Shown piece by piece: positions 1 to 13,332 of a stretch of DNA of 64,000 nucleotides; position 1 is the first letter of the stretch, and each line of letters opens with the position of its first letter. The DNA is from Stromatinia cepivora (lineage: Eukaryota > Ascomycota > Leotiomycetes > Helotiales > Sclerotiniaceae), in NCBI GenBank assembly GCA_014898415.1, contig RCTD01000013.1:992001-1056000 (forward strand), in the 5' to 3' direction. The notes below the pieces were generated by a model. The model saw only the letters and a list, made by a program, of their open reading frames with translations. It was not told the DNA's origin and made no database searches. A program made the position numbers and the translations under genes.

Positions 1-669
1 TCATCTCATCTCATCTCATTCTTTCTTTCCCCCCTTGAATAAAAATCTCTCATCTCTCATCTCTCATCCCAACCCCGCCTTCAACCTGTTTGGTCTGTCC
101 CTTTACATCATATCAATCTGATATCAAGGCGAGCAAAAATGAGGACATGGAAGGAATGGGAGAGATAGTAACCTTAGGGACAACGATTTAACGATAACCG
201 CCGAAGAGGGCTGTGTAAAATAACCAGCGACTGAACCTCACGCAAATGAATTAATTTTCCGTTCTTCATCTTCCCAAAACCAAAGAATTAAAGAACCTAA
301 TTATAAAATATATAATCATCGAAACACTATAAAACTATCCAAATCTACGCGACTTGTAACTCATAATTACGTATTCACATATAATCAAAAAGTGAAAAGA
401 TTATCTAACTCATCGCATTCATTTAAAAATCTCGCGGGTATCTATCTACTGGACCAAACAGACCCGAAGAACAAAGACTAGACCAGACCAATCCATTCTA
501 TCTACCATCTCCACCTATCCCCATGATGATTTCAATTCAACTCCCAGCCATGCAATTCCAGTCCAGTCCGATCCAGTATTTAAGCCCAACGAAGCACATC
601 TATTGTGCTCCTGGTAACATCCGCCAAAATGCGGTTTGATATTCTATACCCATTCTTCTCTTTTTCGAT
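1..669. other. Intergenic left edge, no gene seen
   Basis: Opens with a TCATC/CTCATCT pyrimidine-rich simple repeat (about 1-70), then AT-rich spacer without a convincing coding frame. It lies downstream of the minus-strand M16 peptidase, so its right part should hold that gene's 3' UTR. Confidence 0.6.
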
Positions 670-3600
670 TTATAATTTTGAATCCAAATCCTCAAATTCA
701 CTAATGTGCTTGACAGGTTGTGGACCCGCGGTAACCTGCAACATACTCTTGAATTGTCGTACATCCGTAATGACATATGGCTTAGTACCATTACCTTCAA
801 CCTTAACTACAATGGCTTCTCCATCTTCAGCATCTTTACGATCTTTACTGATCGCAAGAATAGTTTGTTCTTCTGGTTTCTCTTCTGGTAAAGAGGTTCC
901 TTGAGCAATGAGGTGAATGGCGAGTTTAGATCGAAGTGGAGAAGATGGTAAGATGAATTGATCATAGAATTGTATCATGTCTTCTTTAGTGAGTGCTTTG
1001 ACATTTGCAGCGTCATGATGGACTTTCAACAAGTTAGTTTACCAACTCAATAAAATACAGGGTATAACTTACCAAGTTCAAAGTCAAAGTACTCATAATC
1101 AATATGAGACCAGATACGATTTGATTCTTGATCCAAATTCTTCAATTTCTCCAGTCGTTTCGTGATTAAACTTCTCTTGTGTCCCTCAAATTCAGAATCT
1201 GACATACTCTTGAGGATTTCTGAATATCCAACCAAGAAAGAATCGATTCGTTCTTCAAGATATTGTGGAGTCTTCTCGCTTTGGATGATGAATCTATAAG
1301 CGATGGTGGTAGTTGTTGTTGAACATCCACTGAATACAACGTATCCTAGCTGCTCCTTTGTTCGTAATTGATCAAATGCAGGTTCATGAGTCATTTGATC
1401 GAGAAGAAGGGTCTTGGCTCGTTGAGGACGAATAGCCTTATCTCCAACAGATAAAACGTATTCTATACAGTGATTGACATTGGCCGGATCTTTCAGAGTC
1501 TTGTGGTAAACGAAATTAGCTCCAGGTGGAAAGACTAAAGATCTACCTATTGGCCATTGAGTTTGAGGTAATACTCTTGGCTTCAAAATACTTTCCGTCA
1601 AATCGGCCAATTTCAAAGCATCCTCCTTGTACAAGTTTCCATGTACAAAAGTTTCAATGTGCATCTGTCTTAATAGATGTGGATAGAACTGTTGAATATC
1701 GGCCGCAGTAAGATGTGGTAATTCGGCTAGGTATTGCTCATTTATGTAGCCTTTCTCGCTACTGAGCCATCTCATGTAATCACCGACTTGATTGTAAGGT
1801 TGTTGAAAGTCCCAGTTTTTTAGACCTCTTGTTAATCTCTCCTTAACAATCTCAAATCGATCCTCTTTGACCTCAAGATCCCTCATGGTAGTCAATACCT
1901 TCTCCAAAAGAACTGAGAGCTTATCATTATATCCAGAAACACTAATCTCCAAACCCATTGAATGACTAGATACAGAGTATTCGAGTCCGGCAAGCTCGGC
2001 ATCATAAGCGTAATCTTCTAATGCGTCGTAAACCAAATCTGTATACATTCTTGCTTTGAGGGAGTTTTCTGCCGTTGCCATTGGTAAAGGATTTCTGCAC
2101 TGAATGAATAGATTTGCTTTTGGAACCCAGAAAGTATCATCTAGTAACGAATTAGCACTTATTTCCATCACAGCAAGAATATTTTACTAACCTTTTTTAA
2201 ACCATGTCCTTACCGCGTCATCATTCCTAATTAACTTGGGGGAAATGGCGGCTGTTTGAACTTCCTTCTTTTCAACCTCGAGTTTAGTTGGGATAAATTG
2301 ATTTACATGAGGTAAATGTAATTCTGGGAAGCGTTCTCCTTTCTTGCTAGAAGCAGCCTTCTTTATCTCTTCCAAGAAATCCGCCGGAATCTTCTTGTAT
2401 TTATACTCTGTGCCATACCATTTTTCTTTTGAATCCCAGCCACCCGGGAAAGTTTGTGAAGAAATTTGCATGCGGAAATTATCAGCTCTTAAGCAATCAA
2501 TTCCAGCAGATATCCTTTCTGCATCGAACTTTCGAAGTCTGCTGTGGCCACTGAGCAACCATTCTCTGGGTAATGGTGTTTGCATGACGGCGCTGATTTT
2601 GCTGGTGAATCTGCTAGCTGGAGTTTTTTGCTTGAATTTGAAATCAACATCGGCTAAGCCCTTTTGCTCATTGAAGATCCACTCTTGAGGTGGTGTATCT
2701 TTGAGCAGTGCGATATATTGAAAGAAGACTTTCACGACTTCCTTGTAATTCTTGAGACCATCTTCTGTCAAACGTATTTGGCAACTGAACAAACCAGGTG
2801 TTCCAGGACATATTGGATAGACACCTAAGAGAAATTAGTATAAACTTGGAGTTTGTGAGAGGAGCCAGGTTTCACATGATGAGCTCCTCTTCATTGAATT
2901 CAACTGACCTGCACTTAAAGCATTTGCCCACCCCTTTGACTTTATATAAGCCATGATACTGCCTGGTCCTTCATGTCCAATAAGATGTGTCAAATATCGG
3001 CTAGGTTGGGATTCGAATAATAATTCTTCATCAATGAAGGGGATGGAAATGTCCAAAGTTCGAGAATCCATAACAGGTTTCGCGAAACATTGAGTAGAAA
3101 GTTGTTCTGGACCATAAGGCCGCTCATCCTCCCATCGATTTTGTGGCAAATCTTTATTTCGTATACCGGCGAAAAGATCAGCCGCCCATGATTCCAGTTT
3201 ATCCAATGGTTCTCTTCCCAATATGACAAGCTTCATGCGATTCGCAGAATAATGTTTTTCATGGAATTCCATAAACTTTTCTCGAACATTTATTCCCCGC
3301 GATTCTGGTTGTATCTTTAAAACCTCTAGATTTCCCGTTGAAAAATGGCAATAAGGATGCTTTGGGTTCGATAATGATTTATCCAATTGATGCAATCTCC
3401 ATTGATCACTTTGTAAATTCTTCTTGTTCTCTGAATCCACGGCTTTCAATTCTCTATCCAAAGTCGAATCGAGAAATAGAGGATCTATGAAGAATTGAGC
3501 GAACCGATCCAGAGCTCCATACAAAGGCGAGAGGTTCGAATCTCCTGAAGCTCCATCCTCCCCAGATTTCGCAGCAACTTCAAAGTAATAATTTGTAGAT

Positions 3601-4116
3601 GTGGCACCGGTATACGCATTGGAACTTCCCGAATGTGAAGAAAGGTATTGCGAATATGCATTTTCTACAGGATACTACTCGAATTGTTAGTATTTGTGAT
3701 TAACTCGGGAGATGTGCGAAAGTGCGCCAGATTTCTATACAAAGGGTATACAATACCTTTTTAGTTCCCATGAAAAGTAGATGCTAAAAAGAAAGTATAT
3801 GTCAGCATAATTCCTGTAAGTATTGGGAACAGGCATGCCTTACCTCTACAGCATGCGCCATACCAGGGAAATCTTCAGGATCACTGAAATTCCCCACATT
3901 AACATCCATAGCTGCTGAGGCTTTGTCTGTTTCAGCATCATGAACAAGCAAAACCTCTAGTTGATTGGGAAGCTTGATAACTCGATAGGAACGATCATCT
4001 AAACTTGGGGTTTCGAGTCGATCGGTGAGTCTTTCAACAAGTCTATGATGTACTCTCTGTTCTCTCAAAGGACTGCCGGGAGCTATTGAGCTCTTTGGTT
4101 GAGGTAAATTGGACAT
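670..4116 (-). CDS. STE23: M16 zinc metallopeptidase, insulysin/STE23 (a-factor processing) type
   Basis: Six exons fitted by splice sites: 4116-3844, 3783-3757, 3674-2909, 2824-2192, 2140-1073, 1022-670. They sum to 3,120 nt, giving 1,039 aa, close to yeast Ste23 (1,027). The inverted zinc motif HxxEH is split by intron 1: H88, E91 and H92, with E182 in an AVDSE motif as the likely third ligand, as in insulin-degrading enzyme. Further family landmarks are GSSNAYT after the zinc site, the ELAGLEY segment of the second half and KEQLGYVV near the C-terminal half. The family degrades short peptides inside a closed chamber; the fungal member matures a-type pheromone precursor and acts as a general oligopeptidase. 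The start was put at MSNLPQ, where the family's usual length begins; an open in-frame extension runs up to 4572 (separate entry). Intron 2 follows a 27-nt exon. Product family is certain; pheromone role is inferred from homology. Confidence 0.93.
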
Positions 4117-4572
4117 ATTTTCGGTAAGTGTCAAAGAGGGCCTTGACGGGAATGAAGGAGAGTTTAAGGATTGTGAAGAAAAAGAGGTGATATTTCGAAG
4201 TCTTAACTTCTTGTCGTGATCCGCGAAGGGTGAATGACAGTAATGGTGTGGTTTAACCCCGCCTAGCCTGATCTTAGAATTCGGTCCAATGAATGATGAA
4301 TATGGGTCTAGGGTCTGTGCGAAAGTTGATAGGAAGACAGGTTTCTGTGCTTGACCGTTTATCGGGGAATTTAAGTAAAAGGAGTGAAGGTATCGATTAT
4401 GAGACGGCGAAGACTTTGATTGTTGTGGTCGCAGACGTTTTATAGAGAAAAGGATTGTTGGTCTATGTGATGATGAAGGAAGAAGGATTTGTTGTCTATG
4501 TAATGGAATTGGATTTGTTGGTCTTGGTAAATGTTGTCGAATTGAGCATTGGGCGGTTCCAGAACAGATCAT
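4117..4572 (-). other. In-frame N-terminal extension of the STE23-type gene
   Basis: The frame of exon 1 stays open upstream to an ATG at 4572, adding 152 residues rich in S, P, R and H with few acidic residues. Human insulin-degrading enzyme is known to use an upstream start for a mitochondrial form, so this could be a targeting extension or simply open 5' UTR. The sequence alone does not decide between the two starts. Confidence 0.35.
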
Positions 4573-7500
4573 TCAGCCAGCCAAGTAGGACGTGTGGGTG
4601 AGAAGGTTGTCCTTGACGGTACGGAGCAGGATGATAGCTTGATGAAGGAATTGAGAAGTCAAAGTCCAAGTTGGTGAACCTCAAAAGAGATTGAAGGGTA
4701 GAGGGGGAAAGGAAGTTATTTAGATCTGGAAGGCTTATGAACGGGATCTATATAATCAATGATAAAGTAAGGGAGCAAACGACCTTGTTAAACTTAAAAT
4801 GATAAAGAAGGGAAGATTCAATATTTATCGAGTCTTTGATGTTACAACCTATCGGAAAATTATTATGTAAATGAGAAAAACATACAAAAATGACGATGTT
4901 TCCCCCAACAAACGGTTTAATGGATGGATTATTATATGTTACCAGTAGGTACCTAGTAGGTACTTCTAGAACTCAACAAATAAATCAACAGTAATTGACA
5001 ATTGTATGATTTGTGTTCAACTTTTTAAGAAATAAATATTTTGATCGCAAAAACTTGGTGTGCCGTTTCATTTGTTTCAATTTCGTGATTCCCACCACAA
5101 TCACCAATATCATGGCACCATGATACAACAACGTCAGCAATTCCTTGTTAGTTCACCCATTCTATGAATCATTTGTGAACCCACCGCCATCAGCCATCAG
5201 CCATCAGCCATCAGCCACCCATGGAATAGGTAATCAATAGTATCAGCGGCAACAGGTACACAAGCAGCACTATCACAAAATATGATATGGCGGTGGACGG
5301 CGGTGGACGGCGGTGAATATAATGGATATAATTAACTTACCCTCACTATGATGTTGTCAATAAGTCCGTATGCGGTCAAGATACAAGATACTTCTTTTAA
5401 TTTTATTGGTTGGACCTTTGATAAATATGGTCGTATCGTCCAAAAGCCCTTTTTCAAATCCTTGTTATCATTTATCATTCAGTTTGCCTTCTTTCGCCTT
5501 ATTCGCCTTATTCGCCTTATCCCTTCCATGCATCAGATCTTATGAACCCCGGTAGGTACTGATATATTAAAATCGTGGGACATTACATATGATACATATG
5601 ATATGAAGAAAAATCTCCGCGATTCAGTACAACCACATTCATAACTACCCTTCTACCTTCGATTACAGAGACAGAAACTTCTTCCACAACTTCTTCCACT
5701 CAACCAAACTACCTACCTAGTATGGTGTGATGTCGTACGCGGCGGAAATACTTAATGTCCGACATATCAAACAAGAATGCTGCCACCAACCCGGTTGACG
5801 GATTTACAATTAACTACCTACCCAAGTACTTGTGCAACAATGTCTTGATACATACGTAGCTTTTGAAGCTAAATCTTCAACTAAACTTTTTGACCCCCTT
5901 CCGTCCGTCAGTCTACCCGTCGTCGATACCATTTTCATTCCCATACATACATGCCACTAACCCCTACCTAGGTTATACATGACATCGAGTCCATCATGTT
6001 TGTAATTAATAAAATGGAGATGGATGGAATCACGCATGAACAACACTAAAAAGGTAAACCAGCCCCGGTACATGTATCCTACCTTGGGACCTATCAAACA
6101 ACAAGGCCAATCTGCCGGTAAAATAGAATACATATCTAAAATGAAGTTAACATATTTGGCTGAATAGAATTTTTAGCTATTAACAAATCGAAGATTATCG
6201 ATTTTCAATAAATCAATCCGGACAACATATGCATAAATTATATTATTGGTCACACAACGAAAAGATTGAAGGAATTAAATATGTCTACTCCGTAGTCGTA
6301 GAAGAATTAATGGTTACACCACGTAATTTATAAGCTTTGCAGTTCAACGTCCACCAGACTTACTTTTTATTCGTCGACCATGAGGTATACCGCCTCGAAT
6401 TTCTGACTCGTCCTCTTATACCCCCTTCATACCTCTAAAAAATCAGACCACTTCCACGGACTCTCATTGTACACGATCCACAAGATGACGGAGTCGAATC
6501 TCTCATTGTACATGATCCACAAGATGACGGAGTCGAATCTCTCAACTTTGCGGGAGATGACATTTCTCGATGGTCCACCTAGAAGATTTTTAGTACCTCC
6601 ATTGATATAAAGTTCGAGACCGTCTGGGATCAAAGCTGGAGTACAAAGATCACTTCTTACCAGATACTAGGAGATAAGAGACTCGCGGGAGTAACCTTAT
6701 CATTACATTTACTTTTGGGTTCCAGATCTTCAAGTAGGAAAGATCGATCTTTGTACTGCTTACAACCTGAGTGGGGTTTCTCCGAGTCAAGATACTATGG
6801 CATGCATTTAAACATGAGGAGGAATTACATAAATATACTGCATTCATGTCTAAGGAGAACCGCCCAGTCTAGTTTCCACCACGGGTGTTCCTCAAAAGAA
6901 TATACATGTTTATTATTCTCGATGCTCTACGTTTTCCTTGAACCGTGGGCTCTTAGTCTAGAACCGAGGGAATGAAGAGCTGACCGGTCACGATGTCACT
7001 ACACTACTAGTTGCAGTAGTATATGAGGTAGATCGTGTACTGCAGATTGCGCGTCACTCATTCGAAAGTCGATTTCTGTCGGAAGCGGACTTTGTTCCAA
7101 AACCAATTTACCACTATTATGATTCAGATGAGGGTTTATCTTGTTACTAAACCTTTAGAGGAGTTTTCACAAATATCTTTTACGTCATGAACACTCAATA
7201 CCGTATCTACCTCATCTTATTTTCCAATTCACTACTTAACGTTCATTGGACAGCGTTCATAGCATATTTATAAGAATTTTCTAGATTACTATGCGAAAGC
7301 TCTTGGAAATCTAGCATTAGTACTGCCATTCTCTTTGCTCTTCTCATATATATTTGCTTTGCTGAGATATTTCAATTACATATCTACAATAGTCTTCTAA
7401 AAATATCAGAACACAATTCCACCACGTTTGATTCGAAGACGGGGAATTGAATTTTTCCCAAATTGTTTTCATGCATGTCTACAACAATTTTCTTCGATCT

Positions 7501-9501
7501 CTATATGAAGGCTCGCGAAAATTTGGTCTCAAACTTCAGTCCCTTATGTCCTTTCTCGCCTTTCCGTGGGATGTTACATTTTCCATAACTCTAGTGATAT
7601 TCACAAAATACAACGAGACGAATACTCGAGAATGTTGGACGCAAAGATGTGAATTTGTCCCAGCTGAGTATGTTTGTTACCCATCTACAATGACTTTCTT
7701 TGAAATCCTCCGAAATTCTATCACTAGTTCTTCAATCCTCCCTATTTAAGTTTGTGTATTCACCGCGATATTCCCTAATTTATATCCCAATAACCGTCTC
7801 AAAGAAATATATGAACAAATATTCGAGAATCTTCGACCCTGAATTAGAGGTGGGGGCTTGAACTACCCCATCTCATTCTTCTCTTCCCCAACAGAACATC
7901 CAATAACACACGGTACATCCCACCCTAACCCCCAAACATAAAACTTACAAACCCACCACCATCATACATCCAGCTTCTAGCTCCTTCACTCAAGAACACA
8001 TCAATCTAGATCCATCCATACTCACACCTCAAACCTAGCAATACCGTAACACGGTACCGAAAAGCCTGTCACACATGTTAGACAATATCGTCATGGTGTC
8101 TTAGCTGCCTCCCTACTCATGTAACATCGAACACAATTGTCGTACAGCTTGAACCATTGATCAGAATCATACCCAGACCAGAGCATGGCAATGAGATGAT
8201 GATGCTTTTGGTGTGCCTATTTTATATATAATTTTTCTTATCATTTGCTGCTTATATTCGCTATGGTCTGTGATATGGCGTTTTGGCTTCTGAGTTGTTG
8301 TACTTTTTGAAGAGGTGGGATTCTGTATCGCTTCAGGCTGGAAATTTATCCGGTAGAGCTTTGTTGGTTTACGGATATTGTTATCTATGGCTGCTTAATT
8401 TCTTCATCTTCATCTTCATCTTCATATCTATCTCCTTTTCCGCCTCGTCTGCTTTAGACTCAAACTCTTGGAGTCCTCAATTCCCAAATTCGTAAACCGG
8501 TATACCCTACACCTCCATCCCTACTTCCCACTCCTAACCACACCCTTCAATTCAAAAAATACTTATCACTAATATATACAATACACACAATACACACCAT
8601 AATATAATAACACCTATATAAAGCTTATATACTCTCTCTATCTTTGATTCCCATCCTTAAAAAATATTTCTAGAAGGAAGTTCTTCCGCTTAAATTGATT
8701 ATAGTCTGTTTGTGTGGGATTGTAGATATGGATAGGAAGGTGGATGGGTAGATGAATAAATAAATAAATAAATAGATGGGTTTTGAATAATTAGATATGA
8801 AGATAGAAAATAATGTTTTTGGATAAGAAAGAGATTTGAAGATAAGGGAGAGGTGGAAGGAAGATTGATTATTGATATTGATGAGAGATTTTCAATAGGT
8901 TTGATGATGTTGATGAAGGATTATAAATTTAGTGATGAATAAAGATAATAGATAATAGATATAATTGGATTAAGATTAATATTAGATATTTATTGTTTAA
9001 TAAGTATAAGTATAAGTATTTATAGATGGATATATATACGGAGTATAGAATTTTATTATATTTGTATTTCGTATTCAGAGTGTGGGTTTATATTCGAAAT
9101 AGTATCATATACTATAGTTTCTAGCCGTCGTAATTATATATATCTATAGAATCCAATCATGACATGTAATAATACACTTTTTTTCTAATCCCCAGATCTC
9201 TAATAGACACCTCCCCATTTATGCATTCCAACATTTTCTCTCTGGAATAATTATCTTGCGGAATTGGAAATGCGAAGATATCAATGGCTAGACTCTGACT
9301 TTGTAAAGCGGGTGAATTTCGGCAATAAAAGAGCTTGATGATGTTCAAGCTCTCCCATTCGACAATTTTTCCAAAGTTCAAAGCTTCATAGCCAAAAAAA
9401 ACACCCTACGAACATCAACACTTTAATATAGTATCCCTCAATCCGCAGAATCCCACCAGCTGCAAAAATAAAGAAAAATAATCTCTACGAAAGAACTCAT
9501 C
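4573..9501. other. Long intergenic region, no convincing gene
   Basis: About 4.9 kb between the divergent STE23-type and NDUFAF3-type genes. Open frames are short and lack domain signals or fitting splice sites. It carries short tandem motifs: CAGCCAT units near 5190-5215, GGCGGTGGAC units near 5287-5315, TTCGCCTTA units near 5494-5520, CTTCAT units near 8400-8430 and AAT(A) runs near 8755-8772. A 39-bp tandem duplication is listed separately. The parts next to 4573 and 9501 should contain both promoters. Confidence 0.5.
6461..6538. repeat. 39-bp tandem duplication
   Basis: Two adjacent 39-bp copies, 6461-6499 and 6500-6538, begin CTCTCATTGTACA and differ at one base (CACGATCC against CATGATCC). 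A third copy starts with CTCTCA. The unit is 13 codons long and stays open on the minus strand, but no gene is recognised there. Confidence 0.85.
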
Positions 9502-10490
9502 ATGTCTCATCTCCGCCATACATCTTTCCTCCGGCCTCGCCCCTCAATCCACGAAATCGCAAATTCGATTCTTGCCCCGCGATCACATTTCTCAACGCAT
9601 TGTATGAATACTGGTATGCGATATATTTCGAGAAATAACAAGAAGCTACACTCTACACATCCATACAAACCACGCTCATCGCACCAACCCCTCCCAATCA
9701 ACCTTTGTCCTCAATCGCGCACTTATTCCGAAAAATCTCCCTCCTCCCACAAACCACACATCTCCAACCCCCCAGCCCCAACATCCCAATCCACCTCAAC
9801 ACCACCCACATATTCCCACGCCCCCCCAACCCACGACCGCGGCCCCCCCTCCTCTGAAACAACACAGACAGATTTCAGCATACTCGATGTATTAGGTAAC
9901 ACGCCATCTCCTAGCACGAGTATCGACGCCTGTTTAAGCGATGGGTTTCATTTGAATAGCGGGGTGAAAGTTGGTGGGGATGGGAAGATTGTAGGTGGGA
10001 AATGGAGGCGGGGGAGTGGTGTGTTGCTTGTTGGGGGTGAGGCGTTTGAGTGGAGACCTTGGGTTCAGGGGGAGGGAGAGGAGGGGGAGAGTGAAGGGGA
10101 ATTGGAATTGGTTAATGGAAGGGGTCAGTTTGAGTGTGCGGATGAGGCTTGGGGGGTTTTGGGGTGTGTTTGGCCTAGACCTGGTAGGTTGATTTCTTTT
10201 CTTTTCTCTTCTTTCCTTCTCTTCTCTGGAAAATGGAGACAGTGGTCTTTTTTCAAGGCAATTGATATATAGATACTAACTAACCCACCTTCCCCCCAAC
10301 AGATCTCCTAATTCTCGGCCTAGGCAAAGAAATGCGACCCATTTCCCCCAAAACCCGCGCTTTTATCAATGGATTGGGGATTCGAATTGAAGTTGCAGAT
10401 ACGAGGAACGCGGCTGCACAATTTAATTTGTTGGCGACGGAAAGAGGGGTGGGAAGTGTGGCGGGGGCTTTGTTACCTATTGGACGATAG
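9502..10490 (+). CDS. Mitochondrial NDUFAF3-type protein (DUF498/Mth938 fold), complex I assembly factor
   Basis: Two exons, 9502-10183 and 10303-10490, joined through a 119-bp intron (GTAGGT...CAACAG), give 289 aa in frame. The first about 130 residues are basic and S/T/P/H-rich, as expected for a mitochondrial presequence plus a linker. The conserved domain starts near residue 130 (SILDVLGN, then IDACLSDGFHLNSGVKV) and ends with the family hallmark after the intron: LLILGLGKEMRPISP, a nucleotide-fold-like strand-turn, and ATERGVGSVAGALLPIG. In humans NDUFAF3 acts with NDUFAF4 in an early membrane-arm step of complex I assembly. The protein is longer than the animal form because of a disordered insert of G/E-rich sequence (GEGEEGESEGELELVNGRG) between domain strands. 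It converges with the DHAD gene, stops 334 bp apart. Family confident, exact function inferred. Confidence 0.88.
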
Positions 10491-10824
10491 ATGGATGATG
10501 AATGCGGATGTGGGTCTATGAAGATGGGAATATTGTGCTGGAATATTGCGAAGAGAGACGGGGTGGGATAGGGGTGGAATACTGGAGTAATATACTTCAG
10601 TAGGGCTAACTGCTCATAGAAACCTCTAGATCACGGGGACTCTTCCAACAGAGATAGAGATCTTTCACAACTTCCCAAAATGTATAACCTCAACAAACCC
10701 AATAAATGAAATCTAAATCCCCCTCCCTCAACCACAAACAAACCCCTCATCTACCTAGTACCTAATACCTACTACCTAAAACCCAACCCCTCTACCATTC
10801 TATCTTCCCCAACCCCACCAGCCC
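10491..10824. other. Convergent 3' spacer
   Basis: Spacer between the stop codons of the NDUFAF3-type gene and the DHAD gene. It contains a CTACCTAGTACCTAATACCTACTACC stretch of degenerate TACCT units (about 10750-10785). No separate gene seen; it should hold both 3' UTRs. Confidence 0.6.
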
Positions 10825-13332
10825 TCAAAACAAATCCGTCATAGCCCCATGCGAAGCATCCCCCACCAATCGAGCATATTTCGCCAAAACCCCTCTATTC
10901 ACCACACTCTTCGGTGCCTTCCACCCCTTAAGTCTCTCTGCAATTTCCGCATCCGATACGTCCATACTCAGCGTATTGGTTTTGGCGGATATGGTTACTA
11001 TATCGCCGTTTTTTACGATGGCGATGGGGCCTCCGACTGCGGCTTCGGGGACGACGCTAAGTGGGTGTTAGTTGAGTGGGGTGGGGCCGGGGGTGTTGGT
11101 TATTGGGGTTATTGTGGTGATGGGGATGGTGATGGTGATGGAGGGTAGAGGGATATTGATGGTTTTAGGGGGGAGTAGATAGTAGATAGTAGATGAAGGG
11201 AAGACTTACTGTCCTACGATAAATCCGTGACTTGCGCCAGAATAGCGTCCATCGGTAACGAGAGCGACATTTTTGAGACCAGCGCCCATGATTGCTGCGC
11301 TGGCTTTTAATTGTTCTGGCATGCCACTGTATAGACGTTAGTTTTTGAAACTTTGCAAGACATAATAGTGCATGTGGATTCCCACACGCTGCGGGGTAAC
11401 TTACGGGCCTCCTTTTGGTCCCTCGTATCTCACGATCAAGACTAGATTTTCTCCATGGGGAATCTCACCCCTGTTCAATGCATCATCGAGTTCATGTTCC
11501 TTGTTGAAAACCATTGCTTTTCCAGTAAATACCAAACCTTCTTTCCCTGTAATCTTCGCAACTGCTCCACCAGGCGAAAGATTTCCCCGAAGAATTTGTA
11601 AATGGCCGGTTTGTTTGATGGGATTGCTTAGAGGTCTGATGAGGGTTTGTTCTTGTGGTAAAGATGGCCAGCTCTCAACATTTTCTCTCAAGGTCTTTCC
11701 TGTGACGGTGGGAATATCACCATTCATTAATCCTGCTGCGATGAGAAGCTTGATAACGGCGGGTGTTCCGCCAATATCGTAGAGATCTTCCATGCAGAAT
11801 CGTCCCGAAGGTTGTAAATCTGCTAAAAATGGAATCTTATCGCTTACTCGTTGAATGTCATCGATGGTAAGGGGTACTTCGGCTGTACCGGCCATGGCGA
11901 GGAAGTGGAGTGTAGCGTTAGTACTTCCACCAAGTGCCATTGTGATTACCAAAGCATTCTCAAATGACTCCTTTGTTAACAAATCCCGTGGTCGAATATT
12001 CTTCTCCATGCAAATCTTGATCGTTTCTGCTGCTTTCACACATTCTCTCATCTTAGCCGGTGAATCGGCTGGATTTGATGAGGATCCTGGAAGACATAAT
12101 CCCATAGATTCGATTGCGGTAGACATTGTGTTTGCTGTGTACATTCCACCGCAAGCACCGGCACCGGGACAAGCGTTTTGTTCGTAATCTTCCTATAGAT
12201 TTATTAATAACGGGTCGGGCCTTAAAATTCGTCGTGATCTTACCATGACATCACTTGGAGTTGCACCTTCAACGGCCGCGTGAAGTTTGCCATACGTAAA
12301 TGCGCCACTAAATACCACAGCCATGTTAAAATTTTATTGAAGGATACAGATAGAAAGATATCTGCTTACCTTGCTTCATAACAACTGCTGATATTAATTT
12401 CCTTTTTCATCAACTTGGAATAACCCTTTTTGATTGAACCTAAAGAGGATTAGACTTCTGAATATCCCTAGGAACTTATAAACTGACCTCCATAAATCAT
12501 GAGAAATGGTCTATTGTGACGTGCAGCAGCCATGATGACCTATCTAAATGTTAAAAACAGTATCATATATGTCGGAAATAGACATGTAACTTATGTCTAC
12601 CACACGTTAAATGTCAGTCTTACTTACTCCTGGCATATTTTTATCACAACCTGGAATTGAGATATTGGCATCATGATGTTGAGCACATGTAACAGTCTCA
12701 ATAGAATCTGCTATAATCTCTCGAGTCTGTAAAGAAAATCTCATGCCTATATTTGTTAATAATAATCCTGCTTAAAGATAGGAACATGTTACAAACCTTC
12801 GCCACCCATAGTAATTGCATCACTAACACCCACAGTATTAAATTGCCATCCAAGCATACCCTGTTTTTGTACAGATTCCTTGACAAGCTTTCCGAGGTCG
12901 TGTACTACATACACTGGTTAAATCGTAGGTTTAAAAAGATCTCCTTATCTTGTGTCACTTACGATGCATACTACATTCCTATGTCAGATCATTTCATTAT
13001 CTTCGTGGTAGATGGTAGATAGAGAACATACTTGCATGGATTTCCTTCCCACCATACAGAAGATATTCCAACATGAGGTGCAGACTTCATCATTTCTCGA
13101 TTCGGTACTCCTGCTGCGTAGAGCATTGCCTAATAACAGACTCAGTATATGTAATCTTTCATTGATATTTATATATCCTTACCTGAGCTCCTGGAAAATC
13201 ATGTCCTTTTGTGATTGTATGGGACCATCGATTCAAGGCCAACTTTCCATCTATAACAGTACCATGTTCTAGATAAGGGAAGTCAATATACTTTGGCTTG
13301 TCTGGTACATGATGAACATTTGTTGGCTCCAT
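10825..13332 (-). CDS. Dihydroxy-acid dehydratase (IlvD/Edd family)
   Basis: Eleven exons: 13332-13183, 13129-13032, 12970-12963, 12904-12797, 12746-12628, 12539-12488, 12439-12370, 12307-12244, 12192-11405, 11326-11210, 11056-10825. They total 1,806 nt, 601 aa. DHAD dehydrates 2,3-dihydroxy-isovalerate/methylvalerate in valine, leucine and isoleucine synthesis, using an iron-sulfur cluster and Mg2+. Cluster cysteines are seen as C82 (NPCNMH), C155 (GCDKNMPG) and C237 ([16 protein letters not shown]); later landmarks are [36 protein letters not shown] and the C-terminal [15 protein letters not shown]. The N-terminus ([15 protein letters not shown]) is short and not a typical mitochondrial presequence, whereas the classical ILV3 enzyme is mitochondrial, so this may be one of the additional DHAD paralogues of filamentous fungi or a related sugar-acid dehydratase. 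A second family member is cut by the right window edge. Confidence 0.93.
12963..12970 (-). other. 8-nt microexon of the DHAD gene
   Basis: The octamer TATGCATC is flanked by a 61-bp intron (GTATGT...GTAG) and a 58-bp intron (GTAAGT...GTAG). Without it the frame is lost; with it the reading is NPCNMHLHDLGK, the conserved Fe-S segment of the family, so its inclusion is needed for a working protein. Confidence 0.88.

Noticed and set aside
3525..3545. GGTTCGAATCTCC resembling a tRNA B box
   Set aside because: It lies inside the coding exon of the STE23-type gene and no A box or cloverleaf fits.
11372..11782. 136-codon plus-strand frame
   Set aside because: Antisense shadow of DHAD exon 9.
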